Below, one piece after another: positions 1 through 8,932 of a stretch of 64,000 bases of DNA. The position numbers and the translations under genes are program-made. Under the pieces are notes generated by a model, which ran no database searches, was not told the DNA's origin, and saw only the letters and a program-made list of their open reading frames with translations. The DNA is taken from assembly GCA_949297215.1 (NCBI GenBank), contig CASFRV010000003.1:42495-106494 (forward strand), written 5' to 3'. The DNA is from an uncultured Bacteroidales bacterium. Lineage in GTDB: Bacteria; Bacteroidota; Bacteroidia; Bacteroidales; Bacteroidaceae. Within the stretch, counting starts at the first letter, position 1. Every line of letters starts with the position of its first letter.

Positions 1-1461
1 GCGGCACGTGGCCAGCATCAGATAGTCGACGCCCGGGGCCACGGGCTGTTCGAACGAGCCGTCGCTGCGCACGCTCAGCTTCAGGTTGGTGCCGTCGCTG
101 CCCACCATGTAGACCATCGCCTCGGGCAGCTCGTAGCCGTCCTGCTCATACACCCACCCCTTCACCGTCTGTAACACCTCGGGGTAGGAGAACGAATAGA
201 TCTTGTCCCAGCCGCGGCCGCCCGTGCTGCGGTTCGAGGAGAAAAAGCCCCGGTTGTGCAGCCCCTCGAAGGTGATGCCAAAGTCGTCGCCGTTCGAGTT
301 CATCGGAGCCGGCAGGTGAACCACGTCCCAGCGGTGCGTCACCGTGTCCTCGGTGGCTCGGTACAGGTCGAGACCGCCCATGCCGCCGCGGCCGTCGGAC
401 GAAAAATAGAGCTCGCCCGTGGGGCGGAAGGCGGGAAACACTTCGTTGCCGGCCGTGTTGACGTCGGGCCCGAGGTTTTCAACCGGCCCCACACCGTGGC
501 CGTCCACCACGGCGCGCCACAAGTCGAGCCCGCCCTCGCCTCCGGGCATGTCCGACACAAAGTAGAGCCACCGCCCGTCGGGCGATACCGCCGGGTGGGC
601 ATACGACGAGAGTGTGTCGGCCGTTATTTTCAGTTGCTGCGGCTTTGCCCAGCTGGCATCCGTGCGGGCCGAAGTCCATATCTCGGCCATGCGCGGATAC
701 TGCGGATGGGTGGGACACACCGTGAGATACATCGTCTGGCCGTCGGGGCTGAACGAGCAGGCCCCTTCGTCATACTCGGTGTTGATGCCTCCCTCTACGG
801 CCTCCGGGCGCAGCCAACGGCCCTTTTCGTCTTTTTTCGACACGAAGATGTCGCCGTTCTTCTGCTCCGTGATGCCGCTCACCTCGTCGCCGGTGGTCTG
901 CGGGCGCGTCGTCGTGAAATAGAGGCGGTCGCCCTCGTCGCCCAACAGCGCCGGAGCATAGTCCGACCGGCTGGCGTTGAACAGCCTTTCCAGACGGATG
1001 GTATAGGCCGACCCCTTCTTTTTCAGAGCTGTGGCGTCGTGGCAGGCTTCGATGCCGCGCAGAGCGGCTTCGTCGCCCGGAAAGCTGTCAAGATGAGCCC
1101 GGTAGCTGCGTTCCGCTCCGGCGTAGTCGCCGGTGTAGCGCAGCATTTCTCCCTCGTAAAAGCGGGTCAGCGTGTCCGTCATCCCGTAGCGCAGCGCGTT
1201 GCGGTAGGCACCCAGAGCCCGTGCCGTGTTGCCATACCGGCGGTAACACTCGGCCATGTTGTAAGCCACGGCGCCCCGTTCGCGGCGGTCGCGCGGGCCA
1301 TACTTCGAATAAGCTTTTTTATACTGTGCAGCCGCTTCGGCATATTCGCCGATGGCACGGGCGGCGTCGCCGCGCTTCACGTACCGCTCCGGCCCGCCGC
1401 ACGAAGAAAGCAGCGCCAGGCAGGCGCCCGCCCAAAAGATGCAAACGTAAATCTTGTTCAT
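1..1461 (-). CDS. PorE-like TPR/PD40/regulatory-domain lipoprotein, C-terminus outside the window
   Basis: The reading frame stays open for 487 codons from the ATG at 1461 to the left edge, so the 3' end is missing. The N-terminus is a lipoprotein signal with lipobox LSSC (Cys21). A TPR-like helical part follows (about residues 25-140), then PD40 beta-propeller blades with repeated SPDG-type motifs (FSPDGQTMYL, VSPDGRWLYF), then the start of a carboxypeptidase-regulatory-like beta domain near residue 440. This order is that of Porphyromonas PorE, a periplasmic, outer-membrane-anchored accessory of type IX secretion that ends in an OmpA domain. The OmpA part would lie beyond the edge, so the assignment rests on three of four domains. 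Other OmpA-family lipoproteins with PD40 repeats remain possible. Confidence 0.75.
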   Translation of the reverse strand, partial: MNKIYVCIFWAGACLALLSSCGGPERYVKRGDAARAIGEYAEAAAQYKKAYSKYGPRDRRERGAVAYNMAECYRRYGNTARALGAYRNALRYGMTDTLTRFYEGEMLRYTGDYAGAERSYRAHLDSFPGDEAALRGIEACHDATALKKKGSAYTIRLERLFNASRSDYAPALLGDEGDRLYFTTTRPQTTGDEVSGITEQKNGDIFVSKKDEKGRWLRPEAVEGGINTEYDEGACSFSPDGQTMYLTVCPTHPQYPRMAEIWTSARTDASWAKPQQLKITADTLSSYAHPAVSPDGRWLYFVSDMPGGEGGLDLWRAVVDGHGVGPVENLGPDVNTAGNEVFPAFRPTGELYFSSDGRGGMGGLDLYRATEDTVTHRWDVVHLPAPMNSNGDDFGITFEGLHNRGFFSSNRSTGGRGWDKIYSFSYPEVLQTVKGWVYEQDGYELPEAMVYMVGSDGTNLKLSVRSDGSFEQPVAPGVDYLMLATCR

Positions 1462-1563
1462 CCCTACAACAAAGAACGCGGTTTTCCCGGCTTTATTGTA
1501 CCGGTGGCAGCCCGAAAAGTTTCAATCGCCCCGGAGCGGCTCCGGCGTATCGAAAAAAATACA

Positions 1564-1571
1564 TACATTTG
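1564..1571 (+). promoter_or_regulatory. -7 promoter element of nagA
   Basis: TACATTTG matches the Bacteroidota -7 consensus TAnnTTTG and lies 36 bases before the nagA ATG. No clear -33 TTTG is visible at the usual distance. Confidence 0.45.
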
Positions 1572-1607
1572 CAGGTAATAAGAAAGACCACTAAATCCAA
1601 AAACGTT

Positions 1608-2768
1608 ATGTTGAAACAGATTGTGAACGGCCGTATCCTAACACCCGAAGGGTGGCTCCGGGACGGCTCCGTCATCATCGAGGGCAACAAGATCCTCGAA
1701 GTGTCTAATTGTCATTTACCCGTAGTGGGGGCCGAAATCATCGACGCCCACGGTTGCGACGTGGTGCCCGGCGGCATCGAGATGCACGTGCACGGCGGTG
1801 GCGGGCGCGACTTTATGGAGGGCTCGGAAGACGCCTTCCGCACTGCCGTCGATGCGCACATGCAGCATGGCACGACGGCCATCTTCCCTACGCTCTCGTC
1901 GTCGACCATGCCGATGATACGTGCGGCGGTGGCCACCACCGAAAAGCTAATGGCCGAGCCCGACAGCCCCGTGATGGGTCTCCATCTCGAGGGCCACTAC
2001 CTCAGCCTCGAAATGGCCGGCGGCCAGATTCCCGAAAACATCAAAAACCCCGATCCGGCCGAGTATGAGCCTCTTCTCGACTCCACCCGCTGCATCAAGC
2101 GCTGGGACGCCGCTCCCGAGCTGCCCGGCATCCGCGAGTTTGGCGCCTGCTGTGTGCGTCACGGCGTTCTCCCCTCGGTGGCCCACACCGCCGCCGAATA
2201 TCCCGACGTAAAAGCCGCCTACGAGGCCGGGTTTACACACGCCACCCACTTCTACAACGCCATGAAGGGCTTCCACAAGGTGCGCGAATATAAGCACGAG
2301 GGCACGGTCGAGAGCGTTTATGCCTTACCCGACATGACTGTCGAGATGATTGCCGACGGCATTCACGTGCCGCCCGTCATCCTGCGCATGATCTATCTTG
2401 TGAAGGGTGTGGAGCGTACGGCCATGATTACGGATGCCCTTGCCTGTGCCGCCAGCGACAGCCAGACGGCCTTCGACCCCCGTGTCATCATCGAGGACGG
2501 CGTGTGCAAGCTTTCCGACCGTTCGGCCCTGGCCGGCAGCATTGCCACGATGGACCGCCTCGTGCGTACCGCCGTGCAGCAGGCCGGCATACCGATGGAA
2601 GACGCCTGCCGCATGATGAGCGAGACGCCTGCCCGCATTATGCACATTTACGACCGCAAGGGCTCCTTGCAGCGCGGAAAGGATGCCGACATCATCTTCT
2701 TCGACGACAGTCAGCAGCTCCGCTTTGTCATGCAGATGGGACGTGTGGTGCGCAATGAGCTCAACTAA
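1608..2768 (+). CDS. nagA: N-acetylglucosamine-6-phosphate deacetylase
   Basis: 386-residue amidohydrolase-superfamily enzyme. It removes acetate from N-acetylglucosamine-6-phosphate in the cytoplasm and feeds amino-sugar carbon to NagB. Metal and active-site landmarks are in order: HVH at 60-62, Glu128 in LHLEGH, His193 in VAHTA, His214 in ATHFYNAM, and the catalytic Asp276 in ITDAL. Length is normal for the family. The frame is open further upstream, but the ATG at 1608 begins the conserved N-terminal beta-sandwich and sits just after a promoter. The gene stands alone, with a porE-like gene diverging on its left and rpoD converging on its right. Confidence 0.93.
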   Translation: MLKQIVNGRILTPEGWLRDGSVIIEGNKILEVSNCHLPVVGAEIIDAHGCDVVPGGIEMHVHGGGGRDFMEGSEDAFRTAVDAHMQHGTTAIFPTLSSSTMPMIRAAVATTEKLMAEPDSPVMGLHLEGHYLSLEMAGGQIPENIKNPDPAEYEPLLDSTRCIKRWDAAPELPGIREFGACCVRHGVLPSVAHTAAEYPDVKAAYEAGFTHATHFYNAMKGFHKVREYKHEGTVESVYALPDMTVEMIADGIHVPPVILRMIYLVKGVERTAMITDALACAASDSQTAFDPRVIIEDGVCKLSDRSALAGSIATMDRLVRTAVQQAGIPMEDACRMMSETPARIMHIYDRKGSLQRGKDADIIFFDDSQQLRFVMQMGRVVRNELN

Positions 2769-2830
2769 GCTTTCCAGATCTTCAGTCAAAATATGGCGTT
2801 CAGACATTAGTCTTTGACGCCATTAACGAA

Positions 2831-2870
2831 AGAAGCGCCTGCAACCAAAACGTTGCGGGCGCTTCTCTAT
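2831..2870. terminator. Bidirectional terminator between nagA and rpoD
   Basis: Inverted repeat of 14-15 bases (arms 2831-2845 and 2852-2866, one G-T pair) with a loop of about 6 bases and a T-rich stretch on the right. It lies between the convergent nagA and rpoD stops. Confidence 0.75.
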
Positions 2871-2915
2871 TTTTCTTTATTGAAGAAAGAAGGCGCAGGC
2901 CCTCTCCTCCGAAAA

Positions 2916-3776
2916 CTATCCCAGATATTTGGTAAGGATCTTTATGTTGTCGTCTTCGCGCAGACGGCGCAGGGCGCGTTCCTTAATCTGGCGTACGCGC
3001 TCGCGCGTCAGCCCCAGGCTGCCGGCCACCTCTTCGGCCGTCATCTCGTTGCGCCCGATGCCGAAGAGCATTTTGAGCACTTGGCGCTCGCGCTCGGAGA
3101 GTACGCGGAGCGCTGCTTCAAGATCGGTCGAAAGCGACTCTTTCTCCATGGCGTTGTCGGTGCCCGGAGCGCTTTCGTCGGTCATAATGTCGATAAGGCT
3201 GTTCGAGTCGTCGTCCTGGAATGGGGCGTCGACGGAAACTTTCTTGCCGTTTGTGCCCAAGGCTTCCTGCACCTTGGCCACGTCGGTGTCGAGCAGCTCG
3301 GCCAGCTCTTGCACTGAGGGACGGCGTTCGTTTTCCTGCTCGAAGCTCGTTATGGCTTTGGTAAGCTTGCTCTGGAAGCCCACCTGGTTGAGCGGCATGC
3401 GCACGATGCGGCTCTGCTCGGAGATGGCTTGCAGAATGCTCTGGCGTATCCACCACACGGCATACGATATAAACTTGAAGCCGCGCGTCTCGTCAAACTT
3501 CTGGGCGGCTTTGATAAGGCCGAGGTTGCCCTCGTCTATGAGGTCGTTGAGCGCGAGCCCTTGGTTCTGATACTGCTTGGCCACGCTGACGACGAAGCGC
3601 AGGTTGGCCCGCGTGAGCCGTTCGAGCGCCTCGCGGTCGCCGCGGTGGATGCGCTGGGCGAGCTCCACTTCCTCGTCGGTGGAGATGAGTTCTTCGCGTC
3701 CGATTTCGACTAAGTACTTGTCCAAGGCGGCGCTGGAACGGTTGGTAATGCTTTTGTTGATTTTTAATTGACGCAT
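2916..3776 (-). CDS. rpoD: RNA polymerase primary-type sigma factor (RpoD/SigA)
   Basis: 286-residue sigma-70 factor of the short Bacteroidota type, without region 1.1 or the large non-conserved insert. Region 2 carries the core-binding and -10-melting motifs (LRFVVSVAKQYQNQG, FISYAVWWIRQSI). Region 4 ends in a helix-turn-helix (LTRERVRQIKERALRRLR) that reads the -33 element. The N-terminal MRQLKINKSITNR is typical of the housekeeping sigma of this phylum. The gene is monocistronic with its own promoter. A close paralogue lies at 37455-38321. This copy has the more canonical N-terminus, so I take it as the housekeeping factor, but sequence alone does not settle which is essential. Confidence 0.9.
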   Translation of the reverse strand: MRQLKINKSITNRSSAALDKYLVEIGREELISTDEEVELAQRIHRGDREALERLTRANLRFVVSVAKQYQNQGLALNDLIDEGNLGLIKAAQKFDETRGFKFISYAVWWIRQSILQAISEQSRIVRMPLNQVGFQSKLTKAITSFEQENERRPSVQELAELLDTDVAKVQEALGTNGKKVSVDAPFQDDDSNSLIDIMTDESAPGTDNAMEKESLSTDLEAALRVLSERERQVLKMLFGIGRNEMTAEEVAGSLGLTRERVRQIKERALRRLREDDNIKILTKYLG

Positions 3777-3801
3777 AATTTTCTCGGCACAAAATTCGGT
3801 G

Positions 3802-3809
3802 CAAAGTTA
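3802..3809 (-). promoter_or_regulatory. -7 promoter element of rpoD
   Basis: On the minus strand the bases read TAACTTTG, matching TAnnTTTG, 26 bases before the rpoD ATG. Confidence 0.5.
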
Positions 3810-3885
3810 CACATTTTTCTTCGATTGCGCCATCTATAATAGAGCTTGTAAGGTATTTTAAGGCAGAGTTTGTGGCGTTTTCCCA

Positions 3886-3966
3886 TATTGGGCCGGCTCT
3901 TTTGGCGGTTGATGCCGAAAAAATGGGGCTTTCTCTTGTTTGACCCTTAGCCTTTCCGTATCTTTG
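3886..3966 (+). repeat. Degenerate copy D of a promoter-bearing repeat, ahead of the phosphosugar mutase
   Basis: This segment aligns along its length with the copy at 49321-49399: shared ATTGG...CGGCTC, GGGGCTTTCTCTTG, AGCCTTT and TATCTTTG blocks. It ends in a well-formed promoter: TTG at 3936-3938, exactly 20 bases, then TATCTTTG at 3959-3966. The hairpin seen in the other copies is not evident here. It is probably the working promoter of the gene at 4067. Confidence 0.6.
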
Positions 3967-4066
3967 CCCGGCCGGGAAATGCCGGCTTGCGGCGCTTTTT
4001 TCGGGTAGCCGCGGGTTGACGTTTCCGGGTGTTGAAATAAAACAGATAAAAGGAGTATTCAACTTT

Positions 4067-5821
4067 ATGGAAAACAAGGATTTGCTGGAGCTTTGCGAGG
4101 AACGGGCCCGTGTGTGGGCTTCGTCGTCGCTTTATGACGAGAAAACGAGACAGGCTGCGGCCGCCATGCTGGCAGCTGAGGACAAGACAGAGCTAGTAGA
4201 GGCTTTTTACCGCACGTTAGAGTTTGGCACGGGCGGTCTGCGCGGCATTATGGGCGTGGGCACGAACCGCATGAACGTTTACACGGTGGGAGCTGCCACG
4301 CAGGGACTGGCCAACTATTTGAACCGTCAGTTTGCCGGACGCCGGGAGATTGCTGTTGTGGTGGGCCACGACTGCCGCAACAACAGCCGCCTGTTTGCTG
4401 AGACAACTGCTGCCGTATTTTCGGCCAACGGCATCAAGGTGTATTTGTTTGACGACATGCGTCCCACGCCCGAGATGTCGTTTGCCATCCGTCATCTGGG
4501 ATGCCAGAGCGGCGTCGTGGTGACGGCTTCGCACAACCCCAAGGAGTATAACGGTTATAAGGCCTATTGGGAAGACGGTGCGCAGGTTCTGGCTCCGCAT
4601 GACCGTGGCATCATTGAGGAGGTGAACCGCGTAGCGGTGGAGGACATTAAGTTTGAAGCCAACCCGGCCCTGATCGAGACGATAGGGGAGGAGATAGACC
4701 GTATCTACCTTGACAAAGTGCATTCGCTGTCGATTGATCCCGAGTGCATCCGCCGCCAGCGCGACTTGAAGATTGTGTACACGCCGCTGCATGGCACGGG
4801 CATGATGCTCATCCCCGACTCGTTGAAGCTGTGGGGCTTTGAAAATGTTTACACCGTGCCCGAGCAGATGGTGAAAGACGGCAATTTCCCCACCGTGGCA
4901 AGCCCCAACCCCGAGAACGGCGAGGCGCTGGCGATGGCCATCGACTTGGCTAAGAAGGAGGATGCTGACATCGTTATGGCAAGCGACCCCGACGCCGACC
5001 GCGTGGGCATGGCCTGCAAAAACAGCAATGGCGAATGGGTGCTGGTGGATGGCAACCAGACGTGCATGATATTCCTCTATTACATCATTATGAACCGTCT
5101 GGCCAAGGGACAGATGAAGGGGAATGAGTTTATAGTGAAGACGATTGTGACTACGGAGCTGATTAAGAGCATTGCCGAAAAGAACCACGTCCAGATGTTC
5201 GACTGCTACACGGGCTTCAAGTGGATTGCCCGCGAAATCAGAATTCACGAAGACGAGGGCGACATGCAGTATATCGGCGGTGGCGAAGAGAGCTACGGCT
5301 TCATGGCCGAGGACTTCGTGCGCGACAAAGACGCCGTGTCGGCTTGCTCGCTTCTTGCTGAAATCTGCGCTTGGGCCAAAGACCAGGGAAAAACGCTTTA
5401 CGACGTGCTGATGGACATTTACGTTGAGTATGGATATGCGTTGAATAAGACCATTAACGTGGTGAAGCCCGGTAAGACGGGTGCCGACGAGATCCGCGCC
5501 ATGATGGAGAATTTCCGTGGTGCCGGTGCGCCCCGTGAAATCGCCGGGTCGCCGGTTGTGTGCACGAAGGACTATCTGAAACTGGTGCAGATCGATGGCA
5601 ATGGAGACGAGCAGCCGCTCGACATGCCCGAGCCGAGCAACGTGTTGCAGTGGTATACGGCCGACGGCACGAAGGTGAGCGTACGCCCGTCCGGCACGGA
5701 GCCCAAGATTAAGTTTTACATCGAGGTGAAAGGCGAAATGGCTTGTCCGAAGTGTTTCAACGGGGCCCACGCCTTGGCAATGGAAAAGGTGGACGACGTT
5801 GTAAAATCGCTGTCGCTTTAA
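4067..5821 (+). CDS. Phosphoglucomutase/phosphomannomutase (alpha-D-phosphohexomutase family)
   Basis: 584-residue cytoplasmic mutase that interconverts hexose-1- and hexose-6-phosphates through a phosphoserine. The phosphoserine loop is TASHNP (Ser155), the magnesium loop ASDPDADRVG (about 305-314), the sugar loop GGGEESYG, and the C-terminal phosphate loop VRPSGTEPKIKF. Length and motifs fit the long PgcA-like branch common in Bacteroidota. The ATG at 4067 is chosen over one 51 bases upstream because an AGGAG-like site lies 8-12 bases before it and the family starts here. It is followed by a terminator-like hairpin, then nudC. Confidence 0.92.
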   Translation: MENKDLLELCEERARVWASSSLYDEKTRQAAAAMLAAEDKTELVEAFYRTLEFGTGGLRGIMGVGTNRMNVYTVGAATQGLANYLNRQFAGRREIAVVVGHDCRNNSRLFAETTAAVFSANGIKVYLFDDMRPTPEMSFAIRHLGCQSGVVVTASHNPKEYNGYKAYWEDGAQVLAPHDRGIIEEVNRVAVEDIKFEANPALIETIGEEIDRIYLDKVHSLSIDPECIRRQRDLKIVYTPLHGTGMMLIPDSLKLWGFENVYTVPEQMVKDGNFPTVASPNPENGEALAMAIDLAKKEDADIVMASDPDADRVGMACKNSNGEWVLVDGNQTCMIFLYYIIMNRLAKGQMKGNEFIVKTIVTTELIKSIAEKNHVQMFDCYTGFKWIAREIRIHEDEGDMQYIGGGEESYGFMAEDFVRDKDAVSACSLLAEICAWAKDQGKTLYDVLMDIYVEYGYALNKTINVVKPGKTGADEIRAMMENFRGAGAPREIAGSPVVCTKDYLKLVQIDGNGDEQPLDMPEPSNVLQWYTADGTKVSVRPSGTEPKIKFYIEVKGEMACPKCFNGAHALAMEKVDDVVKSLSL

Positions 5822-5847
5822 GAGCTTCTCTGAAACAGAGCTAACGA

Positions 5848-5906
5848 AGGCGTGCCGGGATGCGGGCTCCGATGACGGAGCAGCGTGCTCGGACACGCCT
5901 TTTTTT
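5848..5906 (+). terminator. Probable terminator after the phosphosugar mutase
   Basis: AGGCGTG at 5848-5854 can pair with CACGCCT near 5894-5900, followed by seven T. The loop is long and partly structured. It lies just before the nudC start, so read-through or attenuation into nudC is possible. Confidence 0.5.
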
Positions 5907-5916
5907 GAGAGGGAAA

Positions 5917-6693
5917 ATGTGTATGAAACGTTGGTTCATTTTTTGTGCCGGCCAGCTTTTGTTGGAGAAACGGGCAGACGGTTCGTTTTCCGTTCCGTTT
6001 GCAGATCAGCCGCCGGTTCCGTTAGAAGCGTGGCACCGTCTCCATCGTCTGCCGCAACTTGATGGAGCGCCTTGCGTGACTGTGAGCATTGACGCTCCGG
6101 TCGTGGCACCGGGCTGGTGCATGATGGGTTTGCGCGAGACGTTCGACGTGCTTCCGGCACCCGTATATAATATGGCGGGCAAGGCGCGTGAAATCCTGTA
6201 TTGGGATGCCACGACGCGCTATTGCGGCGTGTGTGGAGCCCCCATGGAGCTCCACACGGATATATCGAAGCGTTGCACCAACTGTGGCAAAGAGGTGTGG
6301 CCGCCATTGGCCGTGGCCATTATCGTTGCGGTGCATCGCGGCGACGATGAAATCTTGCTGGTGCAGAGCAACAAGTTCAAAGGCGACTATCTTGGCCTCG
6401 TGGCGGGCTTTGTCGAAACGGGCGAGACGCTTGAAGAATGTCTGCGGCGTGAGGTGATGGAGGAAACGCAGATCCGCGTGAAGAACATCCGTTACTTTGC
6501 CAGCCAGCCATGGCCCTATCCCAACGGACTGATGGTGGGCTTTTCGGCAGAATATGATGGTGGTGAACTGCGCTTGCAGCGTTCGGAGCTGAACAAGGGT
6601 GGATGGTATCGCCGTGGGGCACTCCCGGCGATACCGGGCGAAGTGAGCCTGGCCCGCCGCCTGATAGACGCGTGGCTTGAAAACAGATTGTAG
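5917..6693 (+). CDS. nudC: NAD(+)/NADH pyrophosphatase or RNA deNADding Nudix hydrolase
   Basis: 258-residue Nudix hydrolase of the NudC type. A zinc ribbon is formed by Cys103, Cys106, Cys120 and Cys123 (CGVC...CTNC). The Nudix box follows (GFVETGETLEEC with REVMEE), then SQPWPYP, the variant of the SQPWPFP signature that selects NADH or NAD-capped RNA. Start is the ATG at 5917 after GAGAGGG; a second ATG follows at 5923. It ends 8 bases before the rel gene, so the two may be cotranscribed. Confidence 0.92.
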   Translation: MCMKRWFIFCAGQLLLEKRADGSFSVPFADQPPVPLEAWHRLHRLPQLDGAPCVTVSIDAPVVAPGWCMMGLRETFDVLPAPVYNMAGKAREILYWDATTRYCGVCGAPMELHTDISKRCTNCGKEVWPPLAVAIIVAVHRGDDEILLVQSNKFKGDYLGLVAGFVETGETLEECLRREVMEETQIRVKNIRYFASQPWPYPNGLMVGFSAEYDGGELRLQRSELNKGGWYRRGALPAIPGEVSLARRLIDAWLENRL

Positions 6694-6701
6694 AAAAAAT
6701 C

Positions 6702-8915
6702 ATGAAAAAAGAAGGTAACCGGGCATTTACGCCGGAAGAAGCGGAGAGCGTTCGCCGCGATTTCAGATATTTGCGTGCAAATGGTTTCTTACGGCTTACG
6801 AAGGAGACGAAAGATGCGCTTTACGGCTTCCTGTCGGAAAAGACGGCAGGCGGTGTCCCGTTGCGCGATGCTTTCGGGTTGAATAAAATTTGCAATTCGT
6901 TGGGGGCCATGCGTCTGGCGGCCGTGGAGATTGGTTTGGGAGGCAGTGTGCTCCTTTCGCGCATGGTTTGTTCGTTGGCAGACGAGGCCGACTTGCCCCA
7001 AATCGGCCGTTTGTTTGGCGAGGAAGTGCAACGGGGTGCAGCCGCCTTTTTCCGCGTGTGGAAACTGGCAGCCAAGGAAGAAGCCATGCGGACCGACAAT
7101 TTCAGAAACCTCCTGGTGTCGCAGGCCGGCGACATGCGCGTCATTCTTCTGCTCATTGCCGATTGTGCTTATGTCATGCGCCACATCCGTGATGCCGAGA
7201 ACGAAGCGGCACGACGCACGCTTTCGACCGAAGCTTCTTGTCTGTATGCGCCCATAGCCCACAAACTGGGGCTTTATAAGCTGAAAAGCGAGTTGGAAGA
7301 CTTGTCGCTGAAATATCTTGAGCACGACGCCTATTATATGATTAAGGAAAAGCTCAATGCCACGAAGAAAGCCCGCGATGCCTATATTGAGCGTTTCACG
7401 GCCCCTATTAAAAAACTGCTCGATGCCGATGGTCTTCGTTATCACATGAAGGGACGTACGAAGAGCATCCATTCCATTTGGCAGAAGATGAAGAAGCAGC
7501 AGTGTGGCTTCGAGGGCGTTTACGATTTGTTTGCCATCCGCATCATTTTGGACGCCCCTGCCGACAAGGAGAAGGAGCAGTGCTGGAAGGTTTTCAGCTT
7601 GATAACAGATCAATACGAGTCGAACCTGAAGCGCCTGCGCGACTGGCTCACCGTTCCCAAGAGCAACGGCTACGAAAGCCTGCATATCACGGTGAAGGGC
7701 CCGGAAGATAAATGGGTAGAAGTGCAGATCAGAACCGAGCGCATGGATGAAATAGCCGAGCACGGCTTGGCGGCCCATTGGAGATATAAAGGGGTGAAGA
7801 GCACCGACGGCGGCATCGACGCCTGGCTGGCCGATATCCGTAGCGCCTTGGAGACGGGCAACGAGAGCTTGCTCACCGAGAGCCTCAGCTCAGACCTTCA
7901 TGAAAAGGAGGTCTACGTCTTTACGCCGAAGGGCGACCTCTTTTGTTTGCCGTTGGGAGCCACGGTGCTCGACTTTGCCTATCACATACATTCGGCCGTC
8001 GGCAACCACTGCGTCGGCGGACGCGTCAACGGCAAGAACGTTTCCATGCGCCAGGAGCTCGAGAGCGGCGACACGGTCGAGGTGGTCACCTCGTCTGCGC
8101 AGTCGCCCAAACCCGATTGGGTGAACATCGTGGTTTCGTCGCACGCCCGCTCCAAGATACGTCAGGCCGTCAGGGAGCTGCAAGCCCGCAACACGGTTAT
8201 GGCCAAAGAGTTGTTGGAGCGAAAGCTGAAAAACAAAAAGCTCGAATGGGACGAGGCCATCGTCAACCAGCTTGTGAAAAAAGCCGGCTTCAAGGAGGCC
8301 GTGGAGTTTTACCGTGCCATAGGCGACGAACGTTTGGATGTCAACGAGCTTATCGACATGTACGTCGGGCTCTTCAAGCGCGAAAACAATCTGTTGGAGC
8401 GTGCTGCCACCCGCAGTGCAGGGGAGTATAATTTTGAGACAGAGGCAGAGCAGCGCTCCGCGGCCGATACCGACGTGCTCGTTATCGACAGAAATCTGAA
8501 AGGCATCGATTTTCAGATGGCCCGTTGCTGCAACCCCGTTTACGGAGACGATGTCTTCGGCTTCGTAACGGTGAGCGGTGGCATAAAGATACACCGCACC
8601 AATTGCCCCAACGCCCCCATGCTCCGCGAGCGTTTCGGCTATCGCATAGTAAAGGCCCGCTGGGCCGGCAAGGGCGGCAGCAAATATCCCATCACACTGA
8701 ACATCGTGGGCAACGACGATTTGGGCATTGTCAACAACATCACATCCATTATCAGCAAGGAGGAGCACATCATGTTGAGAAGCATCAATATCGACTCGAA
8801 CGACGGCTTGTTTTTCGGCATATTGACGGTGCTGGTCGACGACACCGACAAGCTCGAAAAGCTGATGAAAAAGTTGCGGACGGTCAAGGGGGTCAAGGCC
8901 GTTTCGCGAACATAG
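6702..8915 (+). CDS. RelA/SpoT-family (p)ppGpp synthetase with eroded hydrolase domain
   Basis: 737 residues with the Rel domain order. The N-terminal hydrolase-like region (about 50-200) lacks the His-Asp pair and the EDT motif expected in active hydrolases: where LLHD..EDT should be the text reads LLSRMVCSLADEADLP. The synthetase region is intact: GRTKSIHSIWQKMKK, Asp275 in YDLFAIR, KSNGYESLH and Glu340 in EVQIRT. Residues 311-314 read RLRD, the charge pattern of bifunctional Rel (RxKD) rather than of E. coli RelA (ExDD). TGS (about 400-460) and C-terminal ACT (about 660-737) domains follow. It most likely makes, and cannot degrade, ppGpp; a separate hydrolase should exist elsewhere. Confidence 0.88.
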   Translation: MKKEGNRAFTPEEAESVRRDFRYLRANGFLRLTKETKDALYGFLSEKTAGGVPLRDAFGLNKICNSLGAMRLAAVEIGLGGSVLLSRMVCSLADEADLPQIGRLFGEEVQRGAAAFFRVWKLAAKEEAMRTDNFRNLLVSQAGDMRVILLLIADCAYVMRHIRDAENEAARRTLSTEASCLYAPIAHKLGLYKLKSELEDLSLKYLEHDAYYMIKEKLNATKKARDAYIERFTAPIKKLLDADGLRYHMKGRTKSIHSIWQKMKKQQCGFEGVYDLFAIRIILDAPADKEKEQCWKVFSLITDQYESNLKRLRDWLTVPKSNGYESLHITVKGPEDKWVEVQIRTERMDEIAEHGLAAHWRYKGVKSTDGGIDAWLADIRSALETGNESLLTESLSSDLHEKEVYVFTPKGDLFCLPLGATVLDFAYHIHSAVGNHCVGGRVNGKNVSMRQELESGDTVEVVTSSAQSPKPDWVNIVVSSHARSKIRQAVRELQARNTVMAKELLERKLKNKKLEWDEAIVNQLVKKAGFKEAVEFYRAIGDERLDVNELIDMYVGLFKRENNLLERAATRSAGEYNFETEAEQRSAADTDVLVIDRNLKGIDFQMARCCNPVYGDDVFGFVTVSGGIKIHRTNCPNAPMLRERFGYRIVKARWAGKGGSKYPITLNIVGNDDLGIVNNITSIISKEEHIMLRSINIDSNDGLFFGILTVLVDDTDKLEKLMKKLRTVKGVKAVSRT

Positions 8916-8932
8916 CACCCTTCTCCGCCGCC

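Noticed and set aside
5820-5916. Riboswitch before nudC
   Set aside because: The structure is a hairpin ending in seven T with no conserved riboswitch core; a terminator is the simpler reading.
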